Below, in pieces: positions 51,961-62,700 of a stretch of 64,000 bases of DNA (positions within the stretch are counted from its first letter, which is position 1; every line of letters begins with the position of its first letter). The stretch spans positions 1 to 64,000 of the forward strand of contig NBIV01000217.1 of NCBI GenBank assembly GCA_003194525.1. The letters run 5' to 3'. The translations under genes were made by a program, and so were the position numbers. This DNA is from Gracilariopsis chorda (Eukaryota > Rhodophyta > Florideophyceae > Gracilariales > Gracilariaceae). Under the pieces are notes generated by a model that made no database searches, had not been told where the DNA came from, and worked only from the letters and a program-made list of their open reading frames with translations.

Positions 51961-52512
51961 ATGGGCAAGTGCTACTGCGACTACTGCGACGTCTTCCTCA
52001 CCAACGACTCCGTCGCTGTGCGCAAGCAACACAACGACGGAAATCGCCACAAGTACAACGTGTGCGAGTACTACCGCCAGTACATTGGCCACCGTTTGCA
52101 ACGTCAAATCGACGCCATTGTTCAACAGTTCGAGGCCGATGTGGCCAACGGGCTGGTGCATGCCACTTACGCCCTTCCGCCCATTGCTAAGCCTGCTGCG
52201 GCGCCTGATGCTGGCGCAACCGCCCCGGCGCTGAGTCACGCGCCTGGCGTTGCTGCCGCTGCTCCTGCTCCTGCTTCGGCGGCTCCTGCTTCGCTCGCTC
52301 TTGCTGCGCCTGCGCCTGCGTCTGTGCCCGCGCACGCTCAAATTACTAAAACACATTCGCCGTCGCCGCCGCCGCCACCGCCGCCGCCGCCACTGCCCTC
52401 ACTCCAATCCCAGCCACCGCCGTCTCAACAACCACAGTCACAACAAGCACAACCACCACAACAAAAACAGCAAGTGCAAAACAACAACGCCGCTCAAATC
52501 CCAGCTCAATGA
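51961..52512 (+). CDS. SNRPC: U1 snRNP protein C (U1-C)
   Basis: 183 codons beginning MGKCYCDYCDVFLTNDS. The U1-C-type zinc finger is complete: CDYC, then QHNDGNRH, followed by the VCEYYRQYI helix. This finger helps U1 snRNP recognise the 5' splice site. After about residue 60 the protein is low complexity: Ala/Pro repeats, a run of nine Pro and a Gln-rich tail (QQPQSQQAQPPQQKQQ), as in many U1-C proteins. Its presence fits the introns seen in the Rab7-like fragment. It is convergent with SerRS, with 65 bp between stop codons, so the 3' ends probably overlap. The initial ATG is chosen because the zinc finger starts at it. Confidence 0.92.
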   Translation: MGKCYCDYCDVFLTNDSVAVRKQHNDGNRHKYNVCEYYRQYIGHRLQRQIDAIVQQFEADVANGLVHATYALPPIAKPAAAPDAGATAPALSHAPGVAAAAPAPASAAPASLALAAPAPASVPAHAQITKTHSPSPPPPPPPPPLPSLQSQPPPSQQPQSQQAQPPQQKQQVQNNNAAQIPAQ

Positions 52513-52577
52513 GAGCACAAACACACAAAAAAAGACATTTCTTTTACCAAATCTCTCTCAACAACAACCCGCTCACT
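52513..52577. other. 65-bp convergent spacer, U1-C / SerRS
   Basis: This is the space between the two facing stop codons. It contains CAAAAAAAGACATTTC and must hold or overlap both polyadenylation regions. Confidence 0.6.
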
Positions 52578-53972
52578 TCACTTCTTCTTCGAAGACTTGA
52601 TCTTAATCTTGGGCGCCTCTCTGACAAACGGCAGAAAGTCCATCCCCAAATAAGGCTGCAACACCTCCGGAACGGCCACCCCATCCTCCCGTTGATACGT
52701 TTCAAGTATGCAACAAATCGTTCTAGTTGTGGCACACAGCGTCGAATTCAGCATGTGCACGTATCGTTTATTCGTATCGCCCATTTTCTTCACCCCGCAT
52801 CTCGTCTCCAGCTTCCTCGACTGGTAGTCGGTGCAATTTGACGCAGACACCAATTCACGATATTCGCCTTTTCCACCACTGGCGGCAGGGAACCACGCCT
52901 CCAAGTCATACTTTTTCGAAGCCGCATCGTTCATCGCTTTAGACACAATGCTAATCGTCTGATACGTCAATCCAAGCGTTTGGTAAAACTCCTCCGCGTT
53001 GTGAATCATCGTTTCCAACATGTCGTACGAAGCGTTGTCGTCGGGCGACGTCACGCAGAACTGTTCAATCTTGTCAAACTGATGCACTCGGAAAATGCCC
53101 AGTTGATCGCGCCCATGCGAGCCCGCCTCCTTTCTGAAGTTGGTAGAAAAGCCCGCATACTTGCGGGGAAGTTCCTTCTCCTCCACCCATTCATCGGCGT
53201 GATACACGCATATCGGCTGTTCACTCGTGGCGATGAGGTATTTATCACCGTCGCCGGACACCTTGTAGAGCTGCTCATCAAAGTCATCCAGTTGCGCGCA
53301 CTTTGCCATTTGATCCTTCTCCATAAAGTACGGTGGTTGTATCGGGTTGTATCCTCGTTCGCTCAAAAATCGCAAACTGTATTGAATGATAGCCATGTTC
53401 AACATCACAGCTGGTCCCATCAGGTAATAACCCCTGCTACCAGCGCAGGTGACGCCTCGACTATACTCCACCCCGCCGATCATGTACAATAAATCAACGT
53501 GCGTAAGACGCTTGCCACCCGCCGCAGGGCGTTCTCCACTCTCCGGCCACACGCGTTCAACGCGGTTTTGCTCCTCATCTTCAGCGACAGGAACGGTATG
53601 GTGCAGCACGTTTCCAATACTCTTTAAAATTGTATCTCGTTCGTGCTCAGCCACAGCCAGTTTTTCCTTCAGATCGGCCTCATCTGCGACGAGTGTTTGC
53701 TTTTGTTCCTTGATGTTCGCCTCCTTGGATCCGTCGGGGTCAATGTTGGTTTCAGGCTTCTTGCCCTTGATTTTGATCTCCTTCAGTTGCGCGTTCAACT
53801 CGTTCCGCTTCTTGGATATGCAGTCCAGGTCGTATCGAACGGCGCGCCATTGTTTGTCCCATTTGATGACATCGTCTACGAGGCTTTCCTTCTTGAACCT
53901 TCTTCGTTGACTTTCTCGCACGATTTCTGGATTGCCTCCGCGATCCTCTCTGAACAGGTTGATGTCCAGCAT
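52578..53972 (-). CDS. SARS: Seryl-tRNA synthetase, cytosolic type
   Basis: 464 codons from ATG 53972 (MLDINLFREDRGGNPEIVRE), the standard eukaryotic SerRS start. An N-terminal long-helical arm for tRNA-Ser (about residues 40-110, KKRNELNAQLKEIK) is followed by the class II core. Motif 2 is FRKEAGSHGRDQLGIFRVHQ, and motif 3 is SNCTDYQSRKLETR with later AVPEVLQPYLG. A Lys-rich tail (KIKIKSSKKK) is typical of the eukaryotic enzyme. It charges tRNA-Ser with serine in the cytosol. The frame stays open upstream to 54326 without a stop; this could be 5' UTR or an N-terminal extension. It is divergent from the MadBub gene and convergent with U1-C. Confidence 0.95.
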   Translation of the reverse strand: MLDINLFREDRGGNPEIVRESQRRRFKKESLVDDVIKWDKQWRAVRYDLDCISKKRNELNAQLKEIKIKGKKPETNIDPDGSKEANIKEQKQTLVADEADLKEKLAVAEHERDTILKSIGNVLHHTVPVAEDEEQNRVERVWPESGERPAAGGKRLTHVDLLYMIGGVEYSRGVTCAGSRGYYLMGPAVMLNMAIIQYSLRFLSERGYNPIQPPYFMEKDQMAKCAQLDDFDEQLYKVSGDGDKYLIATSEQPICVYHADEWVEEKELPRKYAGFSTNFRKEAGSHGRDQLGIFRVHQFDKIEQFCVTSPDDNASYDMLETMIHNAEEFYQTLGLTYQTISIVSKAMNDAASKKYDLEAWFPAASGGKGEYRELVSASNCTDYQSRKLETRCGVKKMGDTNKRYVHMLNSTLCATTRTICCILETYQREDGVAVPEVLQPYLGMDFLPFVREAPKIKIKSSKKK

Positions 53973-54764
53973 TGCAACGTGCAAGAAGAAAGATGTGTTG
54001 CGCGTGTTTTTCAGAAGATGCGCACCTTGCTTGATGAGGCGGGAGAATGGTCTGCTACTCTCCTTCACCACGATGCGGCTGAGCGGGGCACAGGATGAAG
54101 ATGAAGTGGGTGGGCTCCTCTTATATGCAGGCAGAGTGTTCTCGTGGCAGGGACGAACAAGAGGCGTGAGGTGTTCACAATCGACCACCGGCAGGCTCCG
54201 AGCAGAAAAGTTACACACCGCGCCGTCTGCCGCGATGATCAACAGCGCCGAATTCGCCCCGCTTGCCAACGTCATGCGTTCACACATAGGGCAGCAATCG
54301 TGACGTGGTCCACGTGGCCGACACACCCAGCGATCACAGTTGTCGCCCCCTTCCCATCGCCCCCACCAGTAGCCTGTGCACTCCCTCGAGTAGCCCCACC
54401 GCCCCCGCGCTTCTTGGCTCTATGTGCATCCCGATCGCCTCTTCCGTACCCATCGCCGCGTGAAAAGACGGTTGCGTGTTGCATACGCGTACGAACGGTA
54501 GCGTTGGTATAACTCTCCCGTTTTGAACGCCGTGCAGCTTGCAGCTCGCATTCGCAACGCGGTTTGAAATTTCAAACGGCTTATATAGCCTCCGTTGATG
54601 CGGTACCCCTTCGTCCCCACCCACTCCTGAATCACGGTTCCGCTATTCTCAGCTGCTTTCCTTCTGCCTGCGGTTCAGCCCCATCACTTCCAACTGCGGG
54701 AACATCCCAACAGCCACCAACCACATTCTCGTCCCCCTCTTTCCAACCCGCCCCGCCTCACACC
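53973..54764. promoter_or_regulatory. Divergent promoter region, SerRS / MadBub
   Basis: About 790 bp separate the two start codons. On the SerRS side the minus frame is open to 54326 and encodes Ser/Arg-rich sequence (SSRPFSRLIKQGAHLL). On the MadBub side there is a C/T-rich leader directly before ATG 54765. No clear TATA box is seen. Confidence 0.5.
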
Positions 54765-57584
54765 ATGTCAGCCCCAGTCTGGGAAACCCACAAGGAGAAC
54801 ATTCAGCCCCTTCGTCGCGGCCGTCACACAAAGCTCCTCGAAAAGGCTCTCATAGGCTCCAAACAAGACATCGACGCCGAGCGACTTCACCGGGAAGACG
54901 CCATCAAACGAGCCGTTCAAGATAATGCCGCCCCCCAACAAATTTTGGATGCCTACTTGGAGGCCGCCTTCTTCATCTCCGACCACTATCCAGCCGGGTC
55001 CAAGCACTTGGTCAGCGTTGTGGAAGACGGGTGCAGAAAATATGCAAAGGACGATCGCTTTCGAGATGACATTCGCTTCGTGCGCTTGTGGGTTCTGTAC
55101 GCAGAGATGAGAAGCGATAAATTGGACGTCTTCAGCTACATGAAACGAAGACGCATTGGACAGTCGTGGACTCTGTTTTACGAAGCCTATGCTGCCACTC
55201 TTGAGGCGGCACGTCAGTATGAGCGCGCCGAAGACATCCTTGCGCTCGGGAAGCAGGTGAATGCACAGCCGCAAGAACGGTTGCAACGACGGGTACGCGA
55301 GTTTCAGAACCGTATGGCCGCGCGTGCCAGACGGGAGCAGAAGAAGAAGGAGGACGCCGAAGCCCGAAAAAACGACGACGCAAAACGAGAGGCCGCGCGA
55401 ATGCAGAGAAACACAATTCGTGCCGAACCGTCCTTAGCGTCCTCTATTCTTTCTCAACAGAATGCTGAGGGCAATCAAGCCTCCACCGCGAAGAACCAAC
55501 GCGTTCGTCCCGCTTTGGGAGAAATTTCAGAACGACAGGCCAAGTCTGGAATAAGACCGTTCTCTTCTCAACCTGTTCATCCTGCGTCGAGCTCACGAAC
55601 TCCCCTGCAGTCTGTTCAACTTAACCACGATGCGTCCCAGGGCGGTGCAAACAAATTTGAGATCTACTCTGATTCTGTCGAACCTTCGTCGCGTTCAGAG
55701 CCCCAGGACGACGAAGACAAGTTATCATTTGCAGCGCTTGGCAAACTTGATGACGTTGTTAAAGAAGATCATGGTCGTCTGCCCTCGAAATGGGCTGGAC
55801 ACACTTTGCCTCAGAATCAAGCCGTGGTTCAAAAGCTACAGAAGCGAGCTCTGTCTTCGGGACAAATGTCCTCCCGGTTCACCATTTTCCAGGATGAAAA
55901 CTATCAACGTGGGGCGTACAGTCCTGCAGGAAGTCCATCCCACCAAATTCCCGCGCTGCCCGAACATGCAGAGGAAAGAAATAACGCTGAGAATGTCAAT
56001 GCCCCATCCCCTGAACTGTCCAGGGGAGATCCAATTCCGCAACAAGCAGACAGGTTTAACCGGCCGCCATCTCCTACTATTAACACTAAGATTGCTATGC
56101 GCGAGATCGATGACATGTTTAACTCCTCGCTACCACTACAACAAGTCAACCTCAAAGTACCTTCGACACTGAATCCAGCACGGGCTGAGCGCCCTGATGT
56201 GCAAAGCTTCAATGTATTCAATGATGAGAATACAGCTCAGAACACTACCACTGGCGGCGAACCGAAGACCTCTGACGAACCCGTCAAAGACATGCGAAAA
56301 AGAGTTCTGCAACCCTTGGACCTCCACCATTCTGCAGCAGAACCTGCTACAAGTTCGACGAGCTTAGCCCCAACGTCTGAAAACCAATCCAACTTGAACC
56401 AACAATCGCAATCTCGAACCGAAGAGCACCATGGCGAAATGCTACCTCGCAGCGACACCACATACAGTGAAACCGAACTTTCTGAGTTTTTCAGAGCCTG
56501 GGTTATCGAACAGCCATCGTACCAATACATTGGTAGTACAAAGGTCGACATTGAACCCGATACCATAGTTGAGCTTCCATGGCGTGTACCCTTGACTTTT
56601 TGCGTTGATCCGTCCCAAAGCGCTGGTCGTTGTGGACGTTCGACGGTCTTCTTTGTGGAGGACATGGAAAATGAGCTCGGAGTATCAGGGGCCACGATGC
56701 CAGGGACACACGATGAAGATGAGATTCCTCTTTTGGTCCTGAAGCAATCATCTCCGCCGAACGTTTGGGAGTACTACATCTATCAGACTATCCAAAAACG
56801 GCTTCGAAAGAAGCTTATCCAGACCGATAGCATTCCACTGGCCTTGGGCTTTTCACAAGGGAAGAGAAGCTCATTCTTAGTGTTGGACACAAAGGGTATT
56901 AATTCTCTTTCGGATATTATGCCACACGTTCCGGATAGGGTCATCCCAGAGGCGGTGGCAATGCTCTTCACAGTGGATTTGCTGAAAACGTTGTGCATTC
57001 TACATGGTATTGGAATAATTCATTCTGACGTTACTCTTGAGAATGTTTTGTTCAGATGGAACACAGCTATTGAGTTGACGGCTGAGGCGTACTGCCCGTC
57101 TGGGGATGAAGGTTGGTCGGCATGTGGAATCCTCTTGGTCGATTTCAACAACTCGATTGACGCCCAGCACGAGCGCTTTGAAGGGAGTGGCATTGAAGCT
57201 GTGGTCCAGCATTCTTCAACCGTTGACCCGTCCTTCATTGATCAACAGTACCGAGAAGCGAATTCGAAGTCCTGGGGCTTCAGTGCTGACTGCTTCGGAG
57301 CAGCTGTTTGCGCGTCAAAAATGCTCGGCGTGACAACACAAAACTTGGTCTGTGGTCCTGTCGCCTTGAGACACTCTGAAGTGTGGAAGAACTTCTTCGA
57401 CGACGCATTGCAGCTGGGACAGCTTGCTACTCCGAATGAAACCATCGCGATGATGAGACGTAATTGTGAAGCGATGGAGCGCATTCTTGCGAACAATACC
57501 CACCTCGGTTTCGTGGTTAGAAAGCTGTACAGGGTGATTTCCTCCCTCGAAATAGACACAACGCGAGTAATGAAGGGCATATAA
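54765..57584 (+). CDS. MadBub (BUB1/BUBR1/Mad3) spindle-checkpoint protein
   Basis: 939 codons from ATG 54765 to TAA. A KEN box lies at residues 10-12 (HKENIQP), followed by the Mad3/BUB1 TPR region (LDAYLEAAFFISDHYPAGSK, RFVRLWVLYAEM, FSYMKRRRIGQSWTLFYEAY). The disordered middle has three ABBA-type motifs: FEIYSD (~298), FTIFQD (~372) and FNVFND (~482). The C-terminal third is a BUB1-like kinase: VLK lysine, IIHSDVTLENVLF (~753) and LLVDFNNSIDA (~792). The catalytic-loop Lys is Thr and the DFG Gly is Asn, so activity is doubtful. The protein should bind Cdc20 and inhibit APC/C at unattached kinetochores. One gene carrying both KEN and kinase parts is the undivided ancestral state. The GLEBS (Bub3) motif was not identified. 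Confidence 0.9.
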   Translation: MSAPVWETHKENIQPLRRGRHTKLLEKALIGSKQDIDAERLHREDAIKRAVQDNAAPQQILDAYLEAAFFISDHYPAGSKHLVSVVEDGCRKYAKDDRFRDDIRFVRLWVLYAEMRSDKLDVFSYMKRRRIGQSWTLFYEAYAATLEAARQYERAEDILALGKQVNAQPQERLQRRVREFQNRMAARARREQKKKEDAEARKNDDAKREAARMQRNTIRAEPSLASSILSQQNAEGNQASTAKNQRVRPALGEISERQAKSGIRPFSSQPVHPASSSRTPLQSVQLNHDASQGGANKFEIYSDSVEPSSRSEPQDDEDKLSFAALGKLDDVVKEDHGRLPSKWAGHTLPQNQAVVQKLQKRALSSGQMSSRFTIFQDENYQRGAYSPAGSPSHQIPALPEHAEERNNAENVNAPSPELSRGDPIPQQADRFNRPPSPTINTKIAMREIDDMFNSSLPLQQVNLKVPSTLNPARAERPDVQSFNVFNDENTAQNTTTGGEPKTSDEPVKDMRKRVLQPLDLHHSAAEPATSSTSLAPTSENQSNLNQQSQSRTEEHHGEMLPRSDTTYSETELSEFFRAWVIEQPSYQYIGSTKVDIEPDTIVELPWRVPLTFCVDPSQSAGRCGRSTVFFVEDMENELGVSGATMPGTHDEDEIPLLVLKQSSPPNVWEYYIYQTIQKRLRKKLIQTDSIPLALGFSQGKRSSFLVLDTKGINSLSDIMPHVPDRVIPEAVAMLFTVDLLKTLCILHGIGIIHSDVTLENVLFRWNTAIELTAEAYCPSGDEGWSACGILLVDFNNSIDAQHERFEGSGIEAVVQHSSTVDPSFIDQQYREANSKSWGFSADCFGAAVCASKMLGVTTQNLVCGPVALRHSEVWKNFFDDALQLGQLATPNETIAMMRRNCEAMERILANNTHLGFVVRKLYRVISSLEIDTTRVMKGI

Positions 57585-57674
57585 CGCCAGTGAACAAGAC
57601 TGGATCCTTTAATATGTAGACCATGATACGGTGTAAGATTGGAAACAGGGGTCGACAGGATAGGGGTAGCAGGG
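57585..57674. other. 90-bp convergent spacer, MadBub / SDR
   Basis: This is the spacer between two facing stop codons. It contains CCTTTAATATGTAG; the 3' ends of both transcripts must lie here or overlap. Confidence 0.55.
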
Positions 57675-58706
57675 CTAGAGCCGGGCACTTATCCCAGGCG
57701 GAACTCCTTTGGCTTGCGTAGATCCTGAAGGAACCCAAACACTGTCGGGAGGCGGCCATACCTTTCTAGGTTCGACACCGTCAACGCAGCGGTATTTCTT
57801 AAAGTCTGTTACTCCTCGACTTCGCAGGTAGTCTTCGTCGATTAGGGCCTGACCGTTGAGAATTTCTGGTGGCTCTTGCACAATCTTGACTACACTATCT
57901 GCAAGGATCGAAGCTTTCCGCCATTGACTGCGCTCGGACATTTTGAAGTTCTTGGTAGCGTAACTCTCAATTAAGGTAGCAGGCCACAAGGCGTTTATAG
58001 CGATTCCAGTTCCTGCAACTTCCTTCGCAAGACCTAGCGCGATCATGGTCATTCCGTACTTTGAGATGCTGTACGCCACTTTGCCCTGGAGCCAATTGAG
58101 TTCAATGGGCGGACTCATCACGATAATCCTACCAAATCCCTGCTTCTTCATGATTGGCAGCACTTGGTGAATACAACTAAAAGTGGCTCGCACGTTGACC
58201 TGATGAACTAGATCGTAACGCTGCATCGGCGTGTGTTCGACGTTCTTCCACCAAAGAGCGCCGCTATTGCAGATGAGGAAATCAATTCTGCCCAGTGTGT
58301 CGTGTGCTTTCGACACCATTCGACGGATGTTTTCGTCCTTGCGAACGTCGCATTGAATCGGGAGAGCCTTGACGCCGTACCCTCGAGCTTCCTCAGCGAC
58401 GGAGTGTATGGTGCCCGGCAACGTGGGTGATGCCTTGACGCTCTTCGCCGCTATTACTACATTGCAACCAAGTTTGGCGAGCTGCAGCACGATTTCGCGA
58501 CCAATACCTCTGCTTGCTCCCGTAACAAGAGCTACGCGCCCGTCGAATGGCTTGTACCAGGCAGTAGTTGAACCCATCTCCAAGCGCCCCGAGGGCGAAG
58601 AAGACTCGGTTCCACCTGCAATAGTGGCACAAAATGGGAAATGGATGGATTTGCCAGGAGTGCAAATCTGCGAGTATCTCAACGGTGCACGGCGAGTCCA
58701 CGCCAT
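57675..58706 (-). CDS. Short-chain dehydrogenase, HSDL2-like
   Basis: 343 codons from ATG 58706. The Rossmann fold starts VALVTGASRGIGREIVLQLA (TGxxxGIG), continues with FLICNSGALWW (NxGA) and VAYSISKYGM (catalytic YxxxK), and GTGIAINALWPATLIESYA. The last, NALWP, is characteristic of HSDL2-like enzymes, as is VEPRKVWPPP near the end. The C-terminus, SARL, ends in ARL, a PTS1-type peroxisomal signal. A 43-residue N-terminal extension rich in Arg, Ser and Pro (MAWTRRAPLRYSQICTPGKS) precedes a second Met (MGSTTAWYKPFDG) and may be a mitochondrial presequence. HSDL2 is linked to fatty-acid metabolism; the substrate here is unknown. No sterol-carrier domain is present. Confidence 0.88.
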   Translation of the reverse strand: MAWTRRAPLRYSQICTPGKSIHFPFCATIAGGTESSSPSGRLEMGSTTAWYKPFDGRVALVTGASRGIGREIVLQLAKLGCNVVIAAKSVKASPTLPGTIHSVAEEARGYGVKALPIQCDVRKDENIRRMVSKAHDTLGRIDFLICNSGALWWKNVEHTPMQRYDLVHQVNVRATFSCIHQVLPIMKKQGFGRIIVMSPPIELNWLQGKVAYSISKYGMTMIALGLAKEVAGTGIAINALWPATLIESYATKNFKMSERSQWRKASILADSVVKIVQEPPEILNGQALIDEDYLRSRGVTDFKKYRCVDGVEPRKVWPPPDSVWVPSGSTQAKGVPPGISARL

Positions 58707-59706
58707 TCTGGCGGCCGGCTGGGGGGTGACTCACCGCAGGTGGCAGCCCAAAAGAAATGGAAATACAGCTCTTGTACCAAGGGTAGCACGGGCTGACACC
58801 GCTTTCTTGTGATGTACGTGTACACTAGTTGTCAACAACTGCGGGAGTGAAGCTAACAAGGTTACTGCGCTCTAGAAGGATACTTTGTCACTGTGGCGCA
58901 GCAAAACGGGTGGGGTGCGCGTACCTTACAAGCGTCCGACCTGCAGGTGGCGGTGCGCAGAGGAGAAAGCCTAAAGGTTCTCAGGGTTTGTTTGGCCTTA
59001 CCATCTGTGATGTTTTGATGGTTAAGAAGGGTAGTCGCACCCAGCAATCATCCGTTCCGAAAGGCTACCGGATTAGTAAGGTTGCGCCTGTTCAGCTGTC
59101 ATTGTTGCCGAGATCGTGATCGGCTGTCCAATGAAACTGCTTCCACAACTCAATCACGGGCGCCATTTAATCTCGCTCCGCTTTGTTGTACACTCGTCAC
59201 AGAACTTCCGAAATCACACACTATACTGTACAACTCAACTAAACGCACCTAAGTTTTGTTCTCCTCCCCCGCGCTTGTAACTCCGCAAGAAAACTCCCAC
59301 GCTAAAGGACCGTAGAACGCTACCCGTCTCTAGCACGCTTAACGTTTGCAACGCGCAAACATCTTTGAGTTTCGAACACCGCTGCATTGTTTCAGAAAGG
59401 CAACCAACACTCGTCTTTGGAGCTTGTTTGGAGCGTCCTGCTCTCCCACAAACGTGCCGCGCTTGGTTCTTGCGCGTATTTTTCCGGAGTGCAATCCCTG
59501 CTTTCGCCGTGAGTTTCACGTATGCCTACCTGTTTTGAACGGAGTACCTTTGGCTGACTTGCTGATTGGATTTCTCCCTCAGTTGGAACCGAATTATACG
59601 CTCCGCCACCCGCGCACAATTACATTAACGCGGTTGAGGTCTGTTGTGATCAACAAGAATCCCGATCCATCATCCGTGAAGTGTTACGACGGCAGCATTA
59701 TCAACT
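58707..59706. promoter_or_regulatory. Divergent intergenic region, SDR / NLR-like gene
   Basis: One kilobase between the SDR start (-) and the NLR-like start (+). Open frames (58829-59119, 59346-59825) show no domain, and the second overlaps the NLR-like gene out of frame. No repeat was recognised. Confidence 0.45.
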
Positions 59707-62700
59707 ATGGTAGAACCGGCAAGCGCTGCGGCAGCGGCGAAAGCATGGGACATAGGCTTTTTAGGATTGTCCGAACTGGTCAAACGAATAGACTTGGTCG
59801 AGGACAACAAGGAGAAGCTGCCTGAGCTCTCAGAAATGTACGACAACGTCCTCAAAGAAGTAGACGATTTGGTTAAACATGACGTCTTTCATGATATAGC
59901 TATTTGCAACCAGAATGTAAAAAGCAGACTTCAAGACTACAAGAAAAGATTGCAAAACAATCGTGACAAGGTAAGGGCACTCGAGAATGAAGTGAAAAGC
60001 ACGAAGGTCTGGGAGTGCTGGAAACGAGTGGAAAAGCCGCGAAAAGTTATGGAAGAATGTCGAGCAGTGACCACCGAGTTTCGTGGATACTATGACGCAT
60101 CTGTGCGGCCTGCACTTGAAAGGACCGCAGAGGCAAAGGCAGCGCGCGAAAGGACTAATCTGGAGAGGGCACAAGAAAGAACTGCGGTTGTTTTCAGTTC
60201 CGAGCCAGACTCATATGTTGTGCGCAGCAACGTCCCTCCAAATCCACCTCGATTGACCCTAGACTACACTACAGAGAACACTTGTGAAGGAAGACTGAAA
60301 GCCGAAATCCTTCGTTCTCTACAAAGCAGCAGCAGGATTGTCGGAGTCGTGGCATCTGGACTTGGAGGGGTTGGGAAGACATGCGCTTTACGGGGACTGG
60401 CGAGGGAGGAGGATGTCAAACGTAAGTTTCCTGATGGCATTCTGTATATTTCCCTTGGAAACGACTCACATGTGAGTGATATGATCAGCGAGATCGCTTG
60501 GGCTGTAGAAATAACGGGGGGAGTTCGATTGGCAAACGCAGTAAGGGCAGTCGGAAAAGTTCAAGAGGCATGCAACAAGGCGGCACGTTGGTTTAAGCCG
60601 CACAAATGTCTGTTTCTAGTTGATGACATATGGTGGGTAAATGGAATCACGTCGGACGTTTTCGGAGACCTGGGTATCATGTTGCACAGAGAAAGCATAT
60701 TGGTGTATACAACGAGGGATAAGCGCTTCTTGAGGGGAGCGGACAAGGTAGTTTCATTTGAGGCAAGAGCGACGCATGGGCAAATTACTGAACATATGTT
60801 ACTGACGCACGCGGGGTTCGGCACTGATACTGAGCTGTGTTCCGAAAACAGGAAAGCATTTGACGGCATTCTTGACATATGCAAGGGACTTCCTCTGGCT
60901 ATCGGGATTGCTGGAGCTACGGTGAAGAAATATTACGACCGACGAGAGAGGAACAAACAGGATGCATGGGTCGATTACTGTCGCAATCTGATATCAAAGG
61001 AAGAGAACATCATTGGTGAAAGCGCAGACCGGTATGGGAAAGTGCGACTGATGGTTGATAGCTCTCTGGACGTGCTGAAAACGAGTTCAGGATTCACGAA
61101 GAGTTTTGAAGAAATGTTTCGAGGGTTTTGTGTAGTTCGGAAGCAACAAAAGGTGAGTGGGCAGGTTCTGCAAAGATTATGGAACTTGGGCGAGCTGCGA
61201 GAGGCTCGAGAAGTTGCTGAAAGATTCGATGAGGTGTGTCTTGTACAGATGACGGGAAGCTGGAACAAGTTTTATGTGCAACTGCACGACTTGGTGCTAG
61301 ACATAGCAATGCGAAATGCGTCGGACAGATACGAAGTGACGCAGTGGTTTGGAACACTGGTGGACAACTACATGCCAAAGAGGCGACGTGCGAACACAGA
61401 AGTTGCGAGCGATGAAGCGGAAGTAGCCCAATATAATCCAAGGAGTCGACATTCACGAAAAGGGTTCAGTTGTCTCATGGCATTGGCAAAAAGGTGCTTT
61501 ACCAGTGAAGAAAATGATGCTCAGGGGAATACGGGTGAGATAGAAAAGGGATACACGTTTAGACCGTGGTGGAACGTTGAAGATGACGGATTTATCCACG
61601 ATAATGTTTGCCGGATCCTGCAAGGGGCTGGAGAAAGCAAAGAACTCTTATGGCTTTTGGAGAGGGCGCAATGGGTTGTGATGCGTCTTCAGAAGGTCGG
61701 GATCAGCAGAGTAGAGCAGGACTTGGCGATCGGACGGAAAGTATCAGAGAAGGATAAGAGTAATGAGACAGCGATTGGAAGATATTTGAAGCTTGTGGGA
61801 AGTGCGGCTCGATTGAGCTTTGCGGCTGTTAACGAGAATGCGTACGAGGCTTGGTTCCAGATGTATGGAAGAATGGTATGGTACGCCAAGCACTGCGAGC
61901 GCACACAAATCTTTTTGTCGGAGATAGAAGAACACGCGCCTAGACCATGGGTGAAACCGTCGGTTGGGATCCTTGAAGAAGCCGGGGGTGCGGCTTCAGA
62001 AACTGTACAAATTGGGAATTGGTATCACATACTGTGCATATCGCACGGTGGAGGTGTTGTAAGCATCCTTTGGACTGATGGAGGACATGCTTATGTTACG
62101 GAGTATTATAAGATAGACGGAAGCCAGAAAGTACAAAGGCTGGATTTGAACGATCTTGCCGACGCATCCTCCTTGGGGCATCATGCCGACAACTCGGATG
62201 GTCAGCGGTCGTCGTCAACGATGTCCATAAGTTGTACGGAATGCACGTGTGGTGCATTCTCGGACGACCAGAAAAGGGTAGTGATTGGGTATAGTGATGG
62301 AAGAATAGTCGTGAGGAATGCAGATTCTGGATACAAGTTGGAGAACTGTTTCGAAAGTCCAGATTACTTGGAAGTGATTGCCATAAGTGGTGACGGAAGA
62401 ACAATCGTGAGCGCATCAAATAGGGACTATGTCCGTGTCTGGGACGCATCTAGTGAGAACGCTGTCGGAAATCAAGTGGTAGGGCATTGGGAGCAAGCAG
62501 ACACGCAATGCCTCGCCGTGAGCTTTGACGGAAACGTGATTGTTAGTGTCAGTGAGGGAGGAAGAGACAGTGACTACTCCAATGAGAGTAGCAGTATTCG
62601 CATTTGGGACAGAAAGATGGGTGAGATGATGACAATGCTGCCTGAAGTGCGGGATGATTATGTGTTGTGTGCTACGGTGAGTAGAGATGGAAGGCGGTTC

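Noticed and set aside
59346-59825. 160-codon frame overlapping the NLR-like start
   Set aside because: It is out of frame with the NB-ARC gene, has no domain and overlaps its N-terminal coding part.
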